DNA of 64,000 nucleotides, taken from Sporosarcina aquimarina (GTDB lineage Bacteria; Bacillota; Bacilli; Bacillales_A; Planococcaceae). The DNA is taken from assembly GCF_019748715.1 (NCBI RefSeq), contig NZ_JACLBZ010000002.1:124001-188000 (forward strand), read 5' to 3'. Positions 40,020 through 46,447 of the stretch are shown here, in pieces. How positions within the stretch are numbered: the stretch's first letter is position 1; each line of letters opens with the position of its first letter. A program made the position numbers and the translations under genes. The notes beneath the pieces are model-generated. The model saw only the letters and a program-made list of their open reading frames with translations, had not been told where the DNA came from and did no database searches.

Positions 40020-41159
40020 TCACTCTTCAAGTAAAAATTGTTCAAATACAGTATTTCCTTGAAAGACACCTTTTTTCGTCAGACAGAGACGATCCTCTTT
40101 CATTTGCAGTAAGCCTTGCTGCTGCAACTTTTCAATGGATTGTCCAAATACTTCTTGAATCGGCCGCCCGAATTTCCGTGCGAAATGCTCCATGGAAACA
40201 CCTTCGATTTTTCGCAGACCTAAAAACATTTCTTCTTCCATCGATTCGCCTGCTGTAACTTCATGTACTTCTTTAAGAGGTAATATCCCCTCTTCCAAAT
40301 GGTCGATATAATGTTTTAGCGGACCTACGTTGGCATAACGTTTCGTCCCTAAATAGCCATGTGCGCCTGCACCAATACCTGCATAGTGAGAGTTTTCCCA
40401 ATAAATCAAGTTATGAAACGAAGGATAGCCCGGAATGGCAAAATTACTGATCTCGTACTGTTGTCTATTTGCTGCATTCATCCGGTCAATGACCATTTCA
40501 AACATTTCTGTTTCGGTATCTACTCCAGGCAACGGCAACTTTCCTTTGATCATTCGGTTGTAGAATACAGTTTTCGGTTCGACGATTAAGGAATAAGCAG
40601 AGTAATGCGGTAAGTCGAGAGCTAGGGCCCGGTCAAGCGTTTCTTGCCACTTCGAAACTGTTTGGTTCGGCAAGCCATACATTAAATCTAAGCTGATGTT
40701 TTCGAAACCAATGGATCGGGCAGTAGTAATCACGCGTTCCACATCCTCGACAGAATGCGTTCGACCGATTTGCTTTAATAAGCGTTCATTAAACGACTGG
40801 ACGCCAATCGATAAACGATTGACCCCTTTCTCCTTTAAAATGAAGAGTTGTGCTTCGGATAGATCATCCGGATTTGCTTCTGTCGTAAATTCGCGCAACG
40901 ACGGGACATCAATGTACTGCCCGACTATTGTCAACAATCGATCGAGTTGCAGAACAGAAAGGGCGGTCGGTGTTCCCCCGCCTAAAAAGACCGTTTCCAC
41001 TTGTTCAAATGAATGACCTGCCTCCTTCATCAATTGAAACTCTTTTCCGATCGATTCAATATATTGATCGACAGGCTGATTCTTTAAGAAAACTTTATTA
41101 AAATCACAGTAATGGCAAATTTGCTGGCAAAACGGTATATGGATATACACACCCCGCAT
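40020..41159 (-). CDS. hemW: Heme chaperone HemW (HemN-like radical SAM)
   Basis: Radical SAM protein of 379 residues, the HemW branch (formerly called oxygen-independent coproporphyrinogen oxidase) that delivers heme to apoproteins. The cluster motif is IPFCQQICHYCDF (CxxxCxxC, residues 10-17), with EANPDDL and GVQSFN further on. The HemW C-terminal domain is present. It lacks the N-terminal extension of true HemN. In other Bacillales it directly follows lepA; here it is 5.2 kb away because of the inserted element. Confidence 0.93.
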   Translation of the reverse strand: MRGVYIHIPFCQQICHYCDFNKVFLKNQPVDQYIESIGKEFQLMKEAGHSFEQVETVFLGGGTPTALSVLQLDRLLTIVGQYIDVPSLREFTTEANPDDLSEAQLFILKEKGVNRLSIGVQSFNERLLKQIGRTHSVEDVERVITTARSIGFENISLDLMYGLPNQTVSKWQETLDRALALDLPHYSAYSLIVEPKTVFYNRMIKGKLPLPGVDTETEMFEMVIDRMNAANRQQYEISNFAIPGYPSFHNLIYWENSHYAGIGAGAHGYLGTKRYANVGPLKHYIDHLEEGILPLKEVHEVTAGESMEEEMFLGLRKIEGVSMEHFARKFGRPIQEVFGQSIEKLQQQGLLQMKEDRLCLTKKGVFQGNTVFEQFLLEE

Positions 41160-41197
41160 GCGGTCACTTCCTTCTATCTTAATTCAATATGTAAACG

Positions 41198-41223
41198 TCA
41201 AAAAGAGGGCGCTTCTGCCCTCT
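41198..41223 (-). terminator. Ancestral lepA terminator, now stranded
   Basis: Stem AGAGGGC / GCCCTCT (41204-41210 and 41217-41223, 6-nt loop) is followed on the minus strand by TTTTT. It sits 16 bp beyond the displaced lepA stop codon (41239-41241), which is the expected place of lepA's own terminator before the insertion. Confidence 0.85.
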
Positions 41224-41234
41224 CTTTAAAGTCG

Positions 41235-41280
41235 TAGTTAATCTTCATCCATCTTCAGAACCGCCATGAATGCTACTTGC
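41235..41280 (-). repeat. Left attachment site (attL) with displaced lepA 3' end
   Basis: Read on the minus strand this encodes [11 protein letters not shown] and a stop, the same C-terminus as lepA. It is 43/46 identical to 46402-46447. Hence it holds the original lepA end next to the original terminator. There is no gene start here, so it is not translated. Confidence 0.9.
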
Positions 41281-41569
41281 TGATTAGACTTAACAAACTG
41301 TATCATACAGCATCGCGAGATACTATACAAACGTTTTAGCCATGCGTGTTTGTCAAGGTTTGTTTTAACACAAAGTTACTTAGGGTCGCTTAGTAAAATT
41401 TTCGCTGTTCGCTTGGCTGGATGGCAATAGGAGGAAAAATCTATTCAAGCATCCATGCAGTGATTTCATGACTCTTATTAAAGGGTCACGATTTTTATTG
41501 GTATTAGACACATTAAAAATCTTCTATATGGACACACTAGATGTGAATACGCTATAAGGAGGAAAGTAT
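41281..41569. other. Left-end non-coding part of the element
   Basis: About 290 bp without a convincing gene. A GGAGG-like site near 41432-41437 is not followed by an open frame. The promoter of the lipoprotein gene at 41570 should lie at the right end of this stretch, but I could not assign -35/-10 elements with confidence. Confidence 0.5.
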
Positions 41570-42070
41570 ATGAAAAAAACAAGTTTTTTAATGATTGTTC
41601 TTTTGGTTGCACTGGTCGTGATGGGTTGCGGAACAAAAAAGGATAACACAACTCCCGTTGAAAAAAATACTACTACGAATGAAACATCAAATGATACAGT
41701 TGACGAAGATGCTACTTCCCCTAGTACTAACGAGACCAAGGTAGAGACTGCTGATGAAGCTGCAGACAAAATCACTGAACTGACAGAGGTGGATAATGCC
41801 ACTGTACTGGTTACTGATCATAACGCTTATGTTGCTGTTGTCTTAAAGGATAAGGCAGTGGAAGAAGCAACAAAAGAGCTGGAGGATAAAGTTGCAGAAA
41901 AAGTCCGATCTTCTAATTCTGCTATCGAGAATGTCTACGTTTCCCTTAATCCAGATTTCGTCGAAAGAATGACCGATTATAGGGAAAAAGTTAGAGCGGG
42001 AGAGCCAGTAGAAGGATTCTTTGATGAGTTTTCAGAAGCAATGAAACGAGTATTCCCTGATGCACATTAA
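41570..42070 (+). CDS. YhcN/YlaJ-family spore lipoprotein
   Basis: Lipoprotein of 166 residues. The signal peptide (KKTSFLMIVLLVALVVMGC, lipobox VVMGC, modified Cys at 20) is followed by a Thr/Asn/Glu-rich linker to about residue 60. The YhcN/YlaJ domain follows (VDNATVLVTDHNAYVAVVL, then NVYVSLNPDFVERMTDY) and the tail ends GFFDEFSEAMKRVFP. In B. subtilis such proteins are made in the forespore and sit in the spore inner membrane. AAGGAGG 7 nt upstream gives a strong start. The gene lies inside the integrated element, so it is cargo rather than part of the conserved backbone. Confidence 0.88.
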   Translation: MKKTSFLMIVLLVALVVMGCGTKKDNTTPVEKNTTTNETSNDTVDEDATSPSTNETKVETADEAADKITELTEVDNATVLVTDHNAYVAVVLKDKAVEEATKELEDKVAEKVRSSNSAIENVYVSLNPDFVERMTDYREKVRAGEPVEGFFDEFSEAMKRVFPDAH

Positions 42071-42188
42071 CATCTCAACATAATTAAAAAGTAATTAACT
42101 ACTTTTATTCCTTTTTATAAAGACGGCTTTAAACAATAAAGATGCCTCTATTATTGGAAAAAAGCGGTCCGTCCAATTAAGGATATGA

Positions 42189-42233
42189 TGTACACCCCAA
42201 AAGTTAGAGTTTCAAAACCTAACTTTTGGGGTG
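42189..42233. repeat. IS3-type left end with protective hairpin
   Basis: The sequence TGTACACCCC at 42189 looks like an insertion sequence terminus. Two 15-nt perfect arms, 42193-42207 and 42219-42233, with an 11-nt loop and a T-run after them form a terminator-like hairpin just before the transposase start. IS elements often use such structures to block transcription from outside. Confidence 0.7.
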
Positions 42234-42240
42234 TTTTATT

Positions 42241-42512
42241 ATGGCTAAGTATAGTAATGAATTTAAGATGATAATTATTCATGAATATCTTGATGGTAAT
42301 TCTAGATATAAGACATTAGCCAGAAAATATGGCGTGAAGGCTGATACACAAATTAGAAATTGGGGGAAGTCTTACGAGAAGTATGGTGTTAAAGGAGTAT
42401 TTAGAAAGAAAGAAAAGTAAGGAAGTTTACTCTTATCAATTCAAGCTTGATGTACATAGCTTTATGAAAAGGACAGGTATTTCTTTAAATGAAACAGCAC
42501 TTCATATGACCT
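42241..42512 (+). pseudogene. IS3-family (IS150-like) transposase OrfA, frameshifted and truncated
   Basis: The first frame (42241-42420) reads as an OrfA helix-turn-helix: FKMIIIHEYLDGN, then YKTLARKYGV and QIRNWGKSYEKYG, which is the Tnp_IS3 type. It stops at 42418. Shifting the frame by one continues the family sequence from 42419 (KEVYSYQFKLDVHSFMKRTG). The homology ends near 42512 and the rest (OrfB with the DDE site) is missing. So the IS is a 5' remnant only. No ribosome binding site is seen before ATG 42241. Confidence 0.75.
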
Positions 42513-42540
42513 CACTCCCTTTTTGCGAAATAAAAAAAGA

Positions 42541-42595
42541 GGACAACAAATGACGCAGCTCTATGCTGCAATCAAATGTTGTCCCCGGTTTTTCC
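42541..42595 (+). terminator. Intrinsic terminator after the IS remnant
   Basis: Nested stem: GGACAACA (42541-42548) with TGTTGTCC (42577-42584), and inner GCAGC/GCTGC (42555-42559 and 42565-42569). It is followed by TTTTT on the plus strand. The minus strand also has a T-run, so it can work in both directions. Confidence 0.8.
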
Positions 42596-42675
42596 AGTAG
42601 ACTTTTATAAAATAAGAATATTTTTTTCATTTTGTCTGATACTGAGTATTACAAACAATAAATGAGGTGCTAAAT

Positions 42676-43536
42676 TTGTATTACTACAAAGAAGAATTGA
42701 TTAACCCTATCACTCCTCCCGATCAACCAGACCCTGCAGCTGCGAAGGTGCTGCAGGAAATTCTAGGAGGTCATTATGGAGAAATGAGAACCATGATGCA
42801 GTACTTCTTTCAAAGTTCTAATTTCCGCGGAAAAGACACACAATATCGAGATTTACTCCGCGGTGTATTTTTGGAAGAAATCGCTCATGTTGAGCTTGTG
42901 CAAAATACAATCAATCAATTACTAAATGGCTCTGGTGATACCGATTTACCAGGTAATAGCGGAAGAGATCATGCACCACTAGAAGATGCGGTAAGACACG
43001 CAAATCCTCATCATTTCATCATGGGCGCTCAAGCTTCTCTTCCCGTTGACGCCGCAGGAAATCCTTGGAACGGTTCTTGGGTTTATAGCCACGGCAATTT
43101 GATTGGTGATTTGCTTGATAACCTAGTATTGGAATCAACTGGCGTCTTACAAAAAACTCGAATTTATGAAATGAGCTCCAATAAAACTTTCCGTGAAACT
43201 TTAGCGTTTCTTATTGTCAGAGATAATGCACATCAAAATGCATTCGCTAAAGCGTTGGAAACTCTAGGCGTTGAATGGGGCAAGCTTTTCCCAGTCCCGA
43301 ATTACGATATTAATAAATATCCTGAATGTAGAAAATATGTTGAATTAGGTTATCATAATGCACAATTCAATTTCAGATTAGACCCGACTAGAATCGGTGA
43401 AGTTTTCCAAGGCCAGTCTCCTAGTAGAAATAAGGAAGAACTTAACGTAACCCTTCCACCAGCTGGCTTCCCGGTCCCACTTATGCCTGACATGCCTAAT
43501 GAGCACAGCCCTGGTATACAAGACATGAATAATTAA
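42676..43536 (+). CDS. Manganese catalase (CotJC/YdbD type)
   Basis: Di-manganese catalase of 286 residues that destroys hydrogen peroxide without heme. The four-helix bundle carries the metal ligands: Glu in GGHYGEMRTMMQYFFQ, Glu/His in FLEEIAHVELVQ, Glu in LLDNLVLESTGVLQ, and Glu/His in the RDNAHQNAF helix. The tail is Pro-rich, as in spore-coat CotJC and YdbD. TTG 42676 is the start because GAGGTG lies 6 nt upstream and the protein then begins YYYKEEL, like the family; GTG 42667 is the alternative. It lies inside the integrated element and is followed by a terminator. Confidence 0.9.
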   Translation: MYYYKEELINPITPPDQPDPAAAKVLQEILGGHYGEMRTMMQYFFQSSNFRGKDTQYRDLLRGVFLEEIAHVELVQNTINQLLNGSGDTDLPGNSGRDHAPLEDAVRHANPHHFIMGAQASLPVDAAGNPWNGSWVYSHGNLIGDLLDNLVLESTGVLQKTRIYEMSSNKTFRETLAFLIVRDNAHQNAFAKALETLGVEWGKLFPVPNYDINKYPECRKYVELGYHNAQFNFRLDPTRIGEVFQGQSPSRNKEELNVTLPPAGFPVPLMPDMPNEHSPGIQDMNN

Positions 43537-43760
43537 GTGAGGTCAGTCCCTATTCGAGGGACTGATTTTAATCTTTTTGTATAACTAACTTCATAAAACA
43601 ACGGCTTATCATCCTGCCAGTTGAAGATTTGCTTCCCGAATCCCTCTCCCGGCTTGTCCGACTCATCTATGAACTTATCCATCACTCGATAAACCGCGTT
43701 TTTCACTTTTACAAACTTGCCTGCTCTCTTAACGTATACATCTTCTTGAATAACACCCAA
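43533..43760 (-). CDS. Small hypothetical protein of the phage-like cluster
   Basis: The frame has 75 codons from TTG 43760, with AAGGAGGGG about 6 nt upstream, so translation is plausible. The sequence (VYVKRAGKFVKVKNAVYRV, DKPGEGFGKQIF) is mixed and probably beta-rich; I do not recognise a family. The last 11 codons run through the catalase terminator, so the true C-terminus may have been lost when the catalase segment joined. Function unknown. Confidence 0.45.
   Translation of the reverse strand: MGVIQEDVYVKRAGKFVKVKNAVYRVMDKFIDESDKPGEGFGKQIFNWQDDKPLFYEVSYTKRLKSVPRIGTDLT
43543..43577 (+). terminator. Terminator of the manganese catalase gene
   Basis: Stem TCAGTCCCT / AGGGACTGA (43543-43551 and 43557-43565) with a 5-nt loop is followed by TTTTAATCTTTTT. 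It overlaps the 3' end of the convergent frame at 43533-43760. Confidence 0.9.
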
Positions 43761-44145
43761 AGGACCCCTCCTTGTGTGTTATAATAATGTCAGCCATGAT
43801 GGGAGAAATCCTGTCTTTTTTATGTCTTAATACTCCATCGATAATGCAATAAACGGCTTGCACTTCTAATTGATACACATTTACATTTTCCATTCCAATC
43901 ACTCCCCGATTTTTAGTTTCCAAACAACCCAAACCGCCGCTGCTCAATTTGCCCCGCTCTGCCTGATCCATCACAACGAGCGCAATGCTGCGCTTATTCG
44001 TCTTAAATTCCTTCGCCGGCTCACTGTTATCAGCGCCAGCATTCCACATCTGCGGGAAACGGAACAGCTCGCTCACTTTCCACTTCCACTTGACTGTCGC
44101 ATCCTCTAACAATACGTAGAATGGCTCATACCTAACGCTGACCAC
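43729..44145 (-). CDS. Hypothetical protein(s) of the phage-like cluster, possibly two genes
   Basis: The open frame of 138 codons overlaps the gene before and after it. A good ribosome binding site (GGGGAGTGATTGGA) lies before an internal ATG at 43892, giving a shorter product beginning MENVNVYQLEVQAVY. The upstream part (FPQMWNAGADNS, KSIALVV-like region) may be a separate protein. I do not recognise either. The overlapping, tightly packed layout is typical of phage early regions. Confidence 0.35.
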   Translation of the reverse strand: MVSVRYEPFYVLLEDATVKWKWKVSELFRFPQMWNAGADNSEPAKEFKTNKRSIALVVMDQAERGKLSSGGLGCLETKNRGVIGMENVNVYQLEVQAVYCIIDGVLRHKKDRISPIMADIIITHKEGSFGCYSRRCIR

Positions 44146-44423
44146 TTATGTTGTATCGTTCTTCCATCAGCGTCGCAATGTGTAGCAAGTAGTTTCAATA
44201 TCTTTACCAATTCCCGCAGACAGGCGTTTTCCCGTTTATAATTTAAAGCCGCTTGACAGTTTCCTCTTGATTCTTCCGACAGGGATTCATTTAGCATTTC
44301 CGCATCCTGCGATCGTTCTGCTTGCTGGATGAGCCATCTCATGTCATTTAACGATAGTTTCCGTATCGATTCGACCTAACGCACTACCTCCTGCAACCGT
44401 GCCGCATTCGTTTCAGTTGTCAT
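44106..44423 (-). pseudogene. Phage-type small gene broken by a nonsense codon
   Basis: A start (ATG 44423) with GGAGGTTTTGGT before it and a 4-bp overlap with the upstream gene's shifted stop looks genuine. The frame is stopped by TAG at 44376-44378 after 15 codons and then stays open to 44106. The continuing part contains NYKRENACLRELVKILKLL, a helical stretch common in small phage proteins. The function is unknown. Confidence 0.5.
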
Positions 44424-44672
44424 ACCAAAACCTCCGTTCCTTTTAACGCATTGGTCAGCTGCATAAAACGATCTGCGTCCCCACAAATCCAACGCATGGT
44501 CAATCTGTATCAACAACATGTCTCTATCGGTTATTGTCGTTTCAATATTTGAAGGAAACTCTAACTCTTGACGTTTCGATGTAGTTTCCTCATGCACAAC
44601 TATGATTTTTTTAAAAAGACTTGGGTGTACATTCATGTGTATCATCCTCATATAAAACTCTTCACTGTTCAT
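44420..44672 (-). pseudogene. IDEAL-domain protein, frameshifted near its end
   Basis: The start ATG 44672 has GGGGAGGAATCAGG in front. Residues 50-64 (RDMLLIQIDHALDLW) match the beginning of the IDEAL domain (PF08858). After that the frame departs from the family. A one-base shift near 44480 restores it (DADRFMQLTNALKGTEVLV and stop), and the restored stop overlaps the next start by ATGA. So a single-base indel has broken the gene. IDEAL domains are found in small Bacillales and phage proteins with roles in protein stability. Confidence 0.6.
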
Positions 44673-44687
44673 CCTGATTCCTCCCCA

Positions 44688-44846
44688 CTATATTTTCCGA
44701 TATCTCAACTGCTGCCAAACATACTGATCATCATGATTGCCGCCGTTGGCACGCCAATCATCTATGTGTAGGTGTATGTCTTGCAATACCTCTAACGGCA
44801 ATTGCTCCCGCATGGTGTTGATTTCATAAATCGAAATTTTGCTCAT
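44688..44846 (-). CDS. 52-residue phage-type protein (DUF6877-like)
   Basis: The short frame starts at ATG 44846, preceded by AGGAGAAGAGC, and begins MSKISIYEINTM. It has QLPLEVLQDIHLHIDDW and NHDDQYVWQQL, the pattern I associate with the small DUF6877 proteins of Bacillus phages and prophages. It is followed after 15 bp by the IDEAL gene. It is the only intact gene that I can recognise in the early cluster. Family assignment is from memory of the pattern. Confidence 0.55.
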   Translation of the reverse strand: MSKISIYEINTMREQLPLEVLQDIHLHIDDWRANGGNHDDQYVWQQLRYRKI

Positions 44847-44929
44847 GCTCTTCTCCTGTTGTCCCAAATTTACTATGTTTATTAATAGCCCTACTTGCTG
44901 AGACTGTAATTACACCAAATGGTGAGTGT

Positions 44930-44951
44930 AGACCGCGCTTTGCGGTCTGTT
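44930..44951. terminator. Small hairpin in the phage remnant
   Basis: Stem AGACCGC / GCGGTCT (44930-44936 and 44942-44948) with a 5-nt loop is followed by GTTTG on the plus strand. It lies inside the decayed early region and may be a relic terminator. Confidence 0.5.
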
Positions 44952-44963
44952 TGTCATGAGATT

Positions 44964-45090
44964 TTAGCGTAAACATTCCATGACCTTTCGTTTCCATTTA
45001 CGGTTAATCTTTTATCCTGGTGAACCATCAATCCACATGGTGTCTTCCAGTGAGCCGACACGCCCGTCCAACACTTTGTATTGCTGTTCC
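44964..45090 (-). pseudogene. Fragment of a phage antirepressor (ORF6C-like C-terminal domain)
   Basis: Read on the minus strand this gives YKVLDGRVGSLEDTMWIDGS, a stop at 45012-45014, then INRKWKRKVMECL. That resembles the start of the ORF6C domain found at the C-terminus of phage antirepressors (coiled segment, then basic helix). No start codon and no N-terminal domain remain. It lies upstream of the DUF6877-like gene, where an antirepressor would be expected in a prophage. Confidence 0.4.
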
Positions 45091-45164
45091 TACAAATATT
45101 GAAAGCGGGGATGAAATTTTAATCATTTGTTTATTTGAATAATTTTAAGGAAGCGGAAATCATA

Positions 45165-46290
45165 CATGGATGACTATGTAAGAGAGGTAAAAACTGTTTC
45201 TATTATTTTGACTTGGGCATGGCGGATGGCAAACGGCATAGGATTGAACACGTGGTAGTGCCTGACAAGAAAGAAGTAGAGTAAGCGTCGAGACAAGCAA
45301 TAACAGAATATGAAAACACGGGTATGTATTTCGAGCCAACTACAATGACCGTTGCAGACTTTATGGATTACCGGTTCAAAGGATACACAGAAGTGAGTCT
45401 TAAGGATAATACGCAGCTGAACTTTGAAAAGGCTATTCGTTTTCAAATTAAGTCGGCAATTGGAAAGTTCCGGTTTCGGTTGCGGTCTTTGACTCACGCT
45501 ATCTTGCAACAATTTGCGAATGATTTATATAGAGAAAGTTATGCCAAAAAGTCATTGAGTATCTTTGGAAATGTCGTTAACCACGCACTACGACGCGCTG
45601 TGCATCCATGGGGCTTAAACAAAGAAAAATCCTATGCTAATCCATCTTATGACGAAAGAAAGCGTTCTGAGAAGGAATTAAAGATTTTACCGATAGAGGA
45701 CTTAAAGAAGATTAGCGAGCAGTTGAAAAAAGATCATCCGCTATACTTTCCTTTCCATATTGGACTGCATACAGGTTTGCAGGTGAGTGAAGTGTGGGCT
45801 TGCGGGGATATATCGAGTTAGCGAGAGGTCATTACATGTAGAGCAAGCTATGATCAACGAAAACAGTCAGTGGGTATTCGACACAACTAAGACGATATCA
45901 TCTGAACGTCAGATTTCATTGAGCACTACAATCGTCCAGACATTAAAAAAACACCGCACTTGGATTCAGAAAAATCAGCTCAAGTACGGTGCCCATTATA
46001 CAAAATCAAACATGTCTGAGTGAAAAATTTGGTAGCATTATCACGCTAGTGTCATTAAATATAATACCCGGGAGATGCAAGATACTCCAAGTATTGATTT
46101 CAACTTCCATACACTGCGTCATACCCATGTAACAATACTCATGGAAAATAGTGCAAAGGTGAAAGTTGTCCAAGCAAGACTCGGTCATAGTAGATCAGCC
46201 ATTACCATCGGCACCTATTCACACTTAACGCAAAAGATGCAAACTGAAACGCTTGATATCTTTGAACAATTCATGCAAGCTTTAAAATGA
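45165..46290 (+). pseudogene. Tyrosine recombinase (phage integrase), inactivated
   Basis: All domains are still in order. These are the arm-binding AP2-like start (YFDLGMADGKRHRIEH), the SAM-like core-binding domain (MTVADFMDYRFK, TQLNFEKAIRFQI, LQQFANDLY), and the catalytic domain with LRHTHVTILMENS, LGHS and YSHL near 46110-46240. The frame is broken at least three times: TAA at 45282-45284, a shift near 45815, and a stop at about 46021. In the first catalytic block HTGLRVSE is changed to HTGLQVSE (CAG at 45780-45782), so the first catalytic Arg is lost as well. It lies 112 bp from attR, in the normal place for an integrase. Confidence 0.88.
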
Positions 46291-46315
46291 AACACAGTTT
46301 TCACTATTTTGCACT

Positions 46316-46351
46316 GCCACCGTATTTTTTATATGATGGCAACACGGTGGC
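46316..46351. repeat. Inverted repeat between integrase and attR
   Basis: GCCACCGT (46316-46323) and ACGGTGGC (46344-46351) are separated by 20 nt. They could be integrase arm-binding sites or a terminator of the integrase gene; there is no long T-run. Confidence 0.5.
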
Positions 46352-46401
46352 AAATCATTTATATTAACAACCCACACAATATACAAATCGCATACCTACG
46401 C

Positions 46402-46447
46402 TAGTTAATCCTCATCCATCTTCAGTACCGCCATGAATGCTTCTTGC
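46402..46447 (-). repeat. Right attachment site (attR), forming the present lepA 3' end
   Basis: This is the partner of 41235-41280. It includes the lepA stop (46405-46407) and the last 14 codons. The three differences from the left copy include a synonymous GAG/GAA in the penultimate Asp-Glu-Asp. So the sequence nearest the stop now comes from the element but keeps the LepA C-terminus. Confidence 0.88.

Larger units (their letters stand above)
41235..46447. mobile_element. Defective integrative element (probable prophage remnant) in the 3' end of lepA
   Basis: The 5.2-kb region is bounded by a 46-bp direct repeat (41235-41280 and 46402-46447; 3 mismatches) that corresponds to the last codons of lepA and its stop. 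Next to the right repeat is a tyrosine integrase pseudogene. Inside are a phage-type early gene cluster on the opposite strand, an IS3 remnant, a spore lipoprotein gene and a manganese catalase gene. Flanking order (hemW on one side, lepA on the other) is otherwise normal for Bacillales. The integrase is dead, so the element is probably immobile now. The element boundaries follow from the repeat; its phage nature is inference from the small genes and the integrase type. Confidence 0.88.

Noticed and set aside
41220-41280. A second lepA gene
   Set aside because: Only 14 codons and the stop are present; it is the displaced attachment copy.
42667-42675. GTG start for the manganese catalase
   Set aside because: The GTG is part of the ribosome binding site GAGGTG; TTG 42676 has proper spacing and matches the family start.
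44568-44771. Plus-strand frame in the phage remnant
   Set aside because: It is antisense to the IDEAL and DUF6877-like frames, which have good ribosome binding sites.
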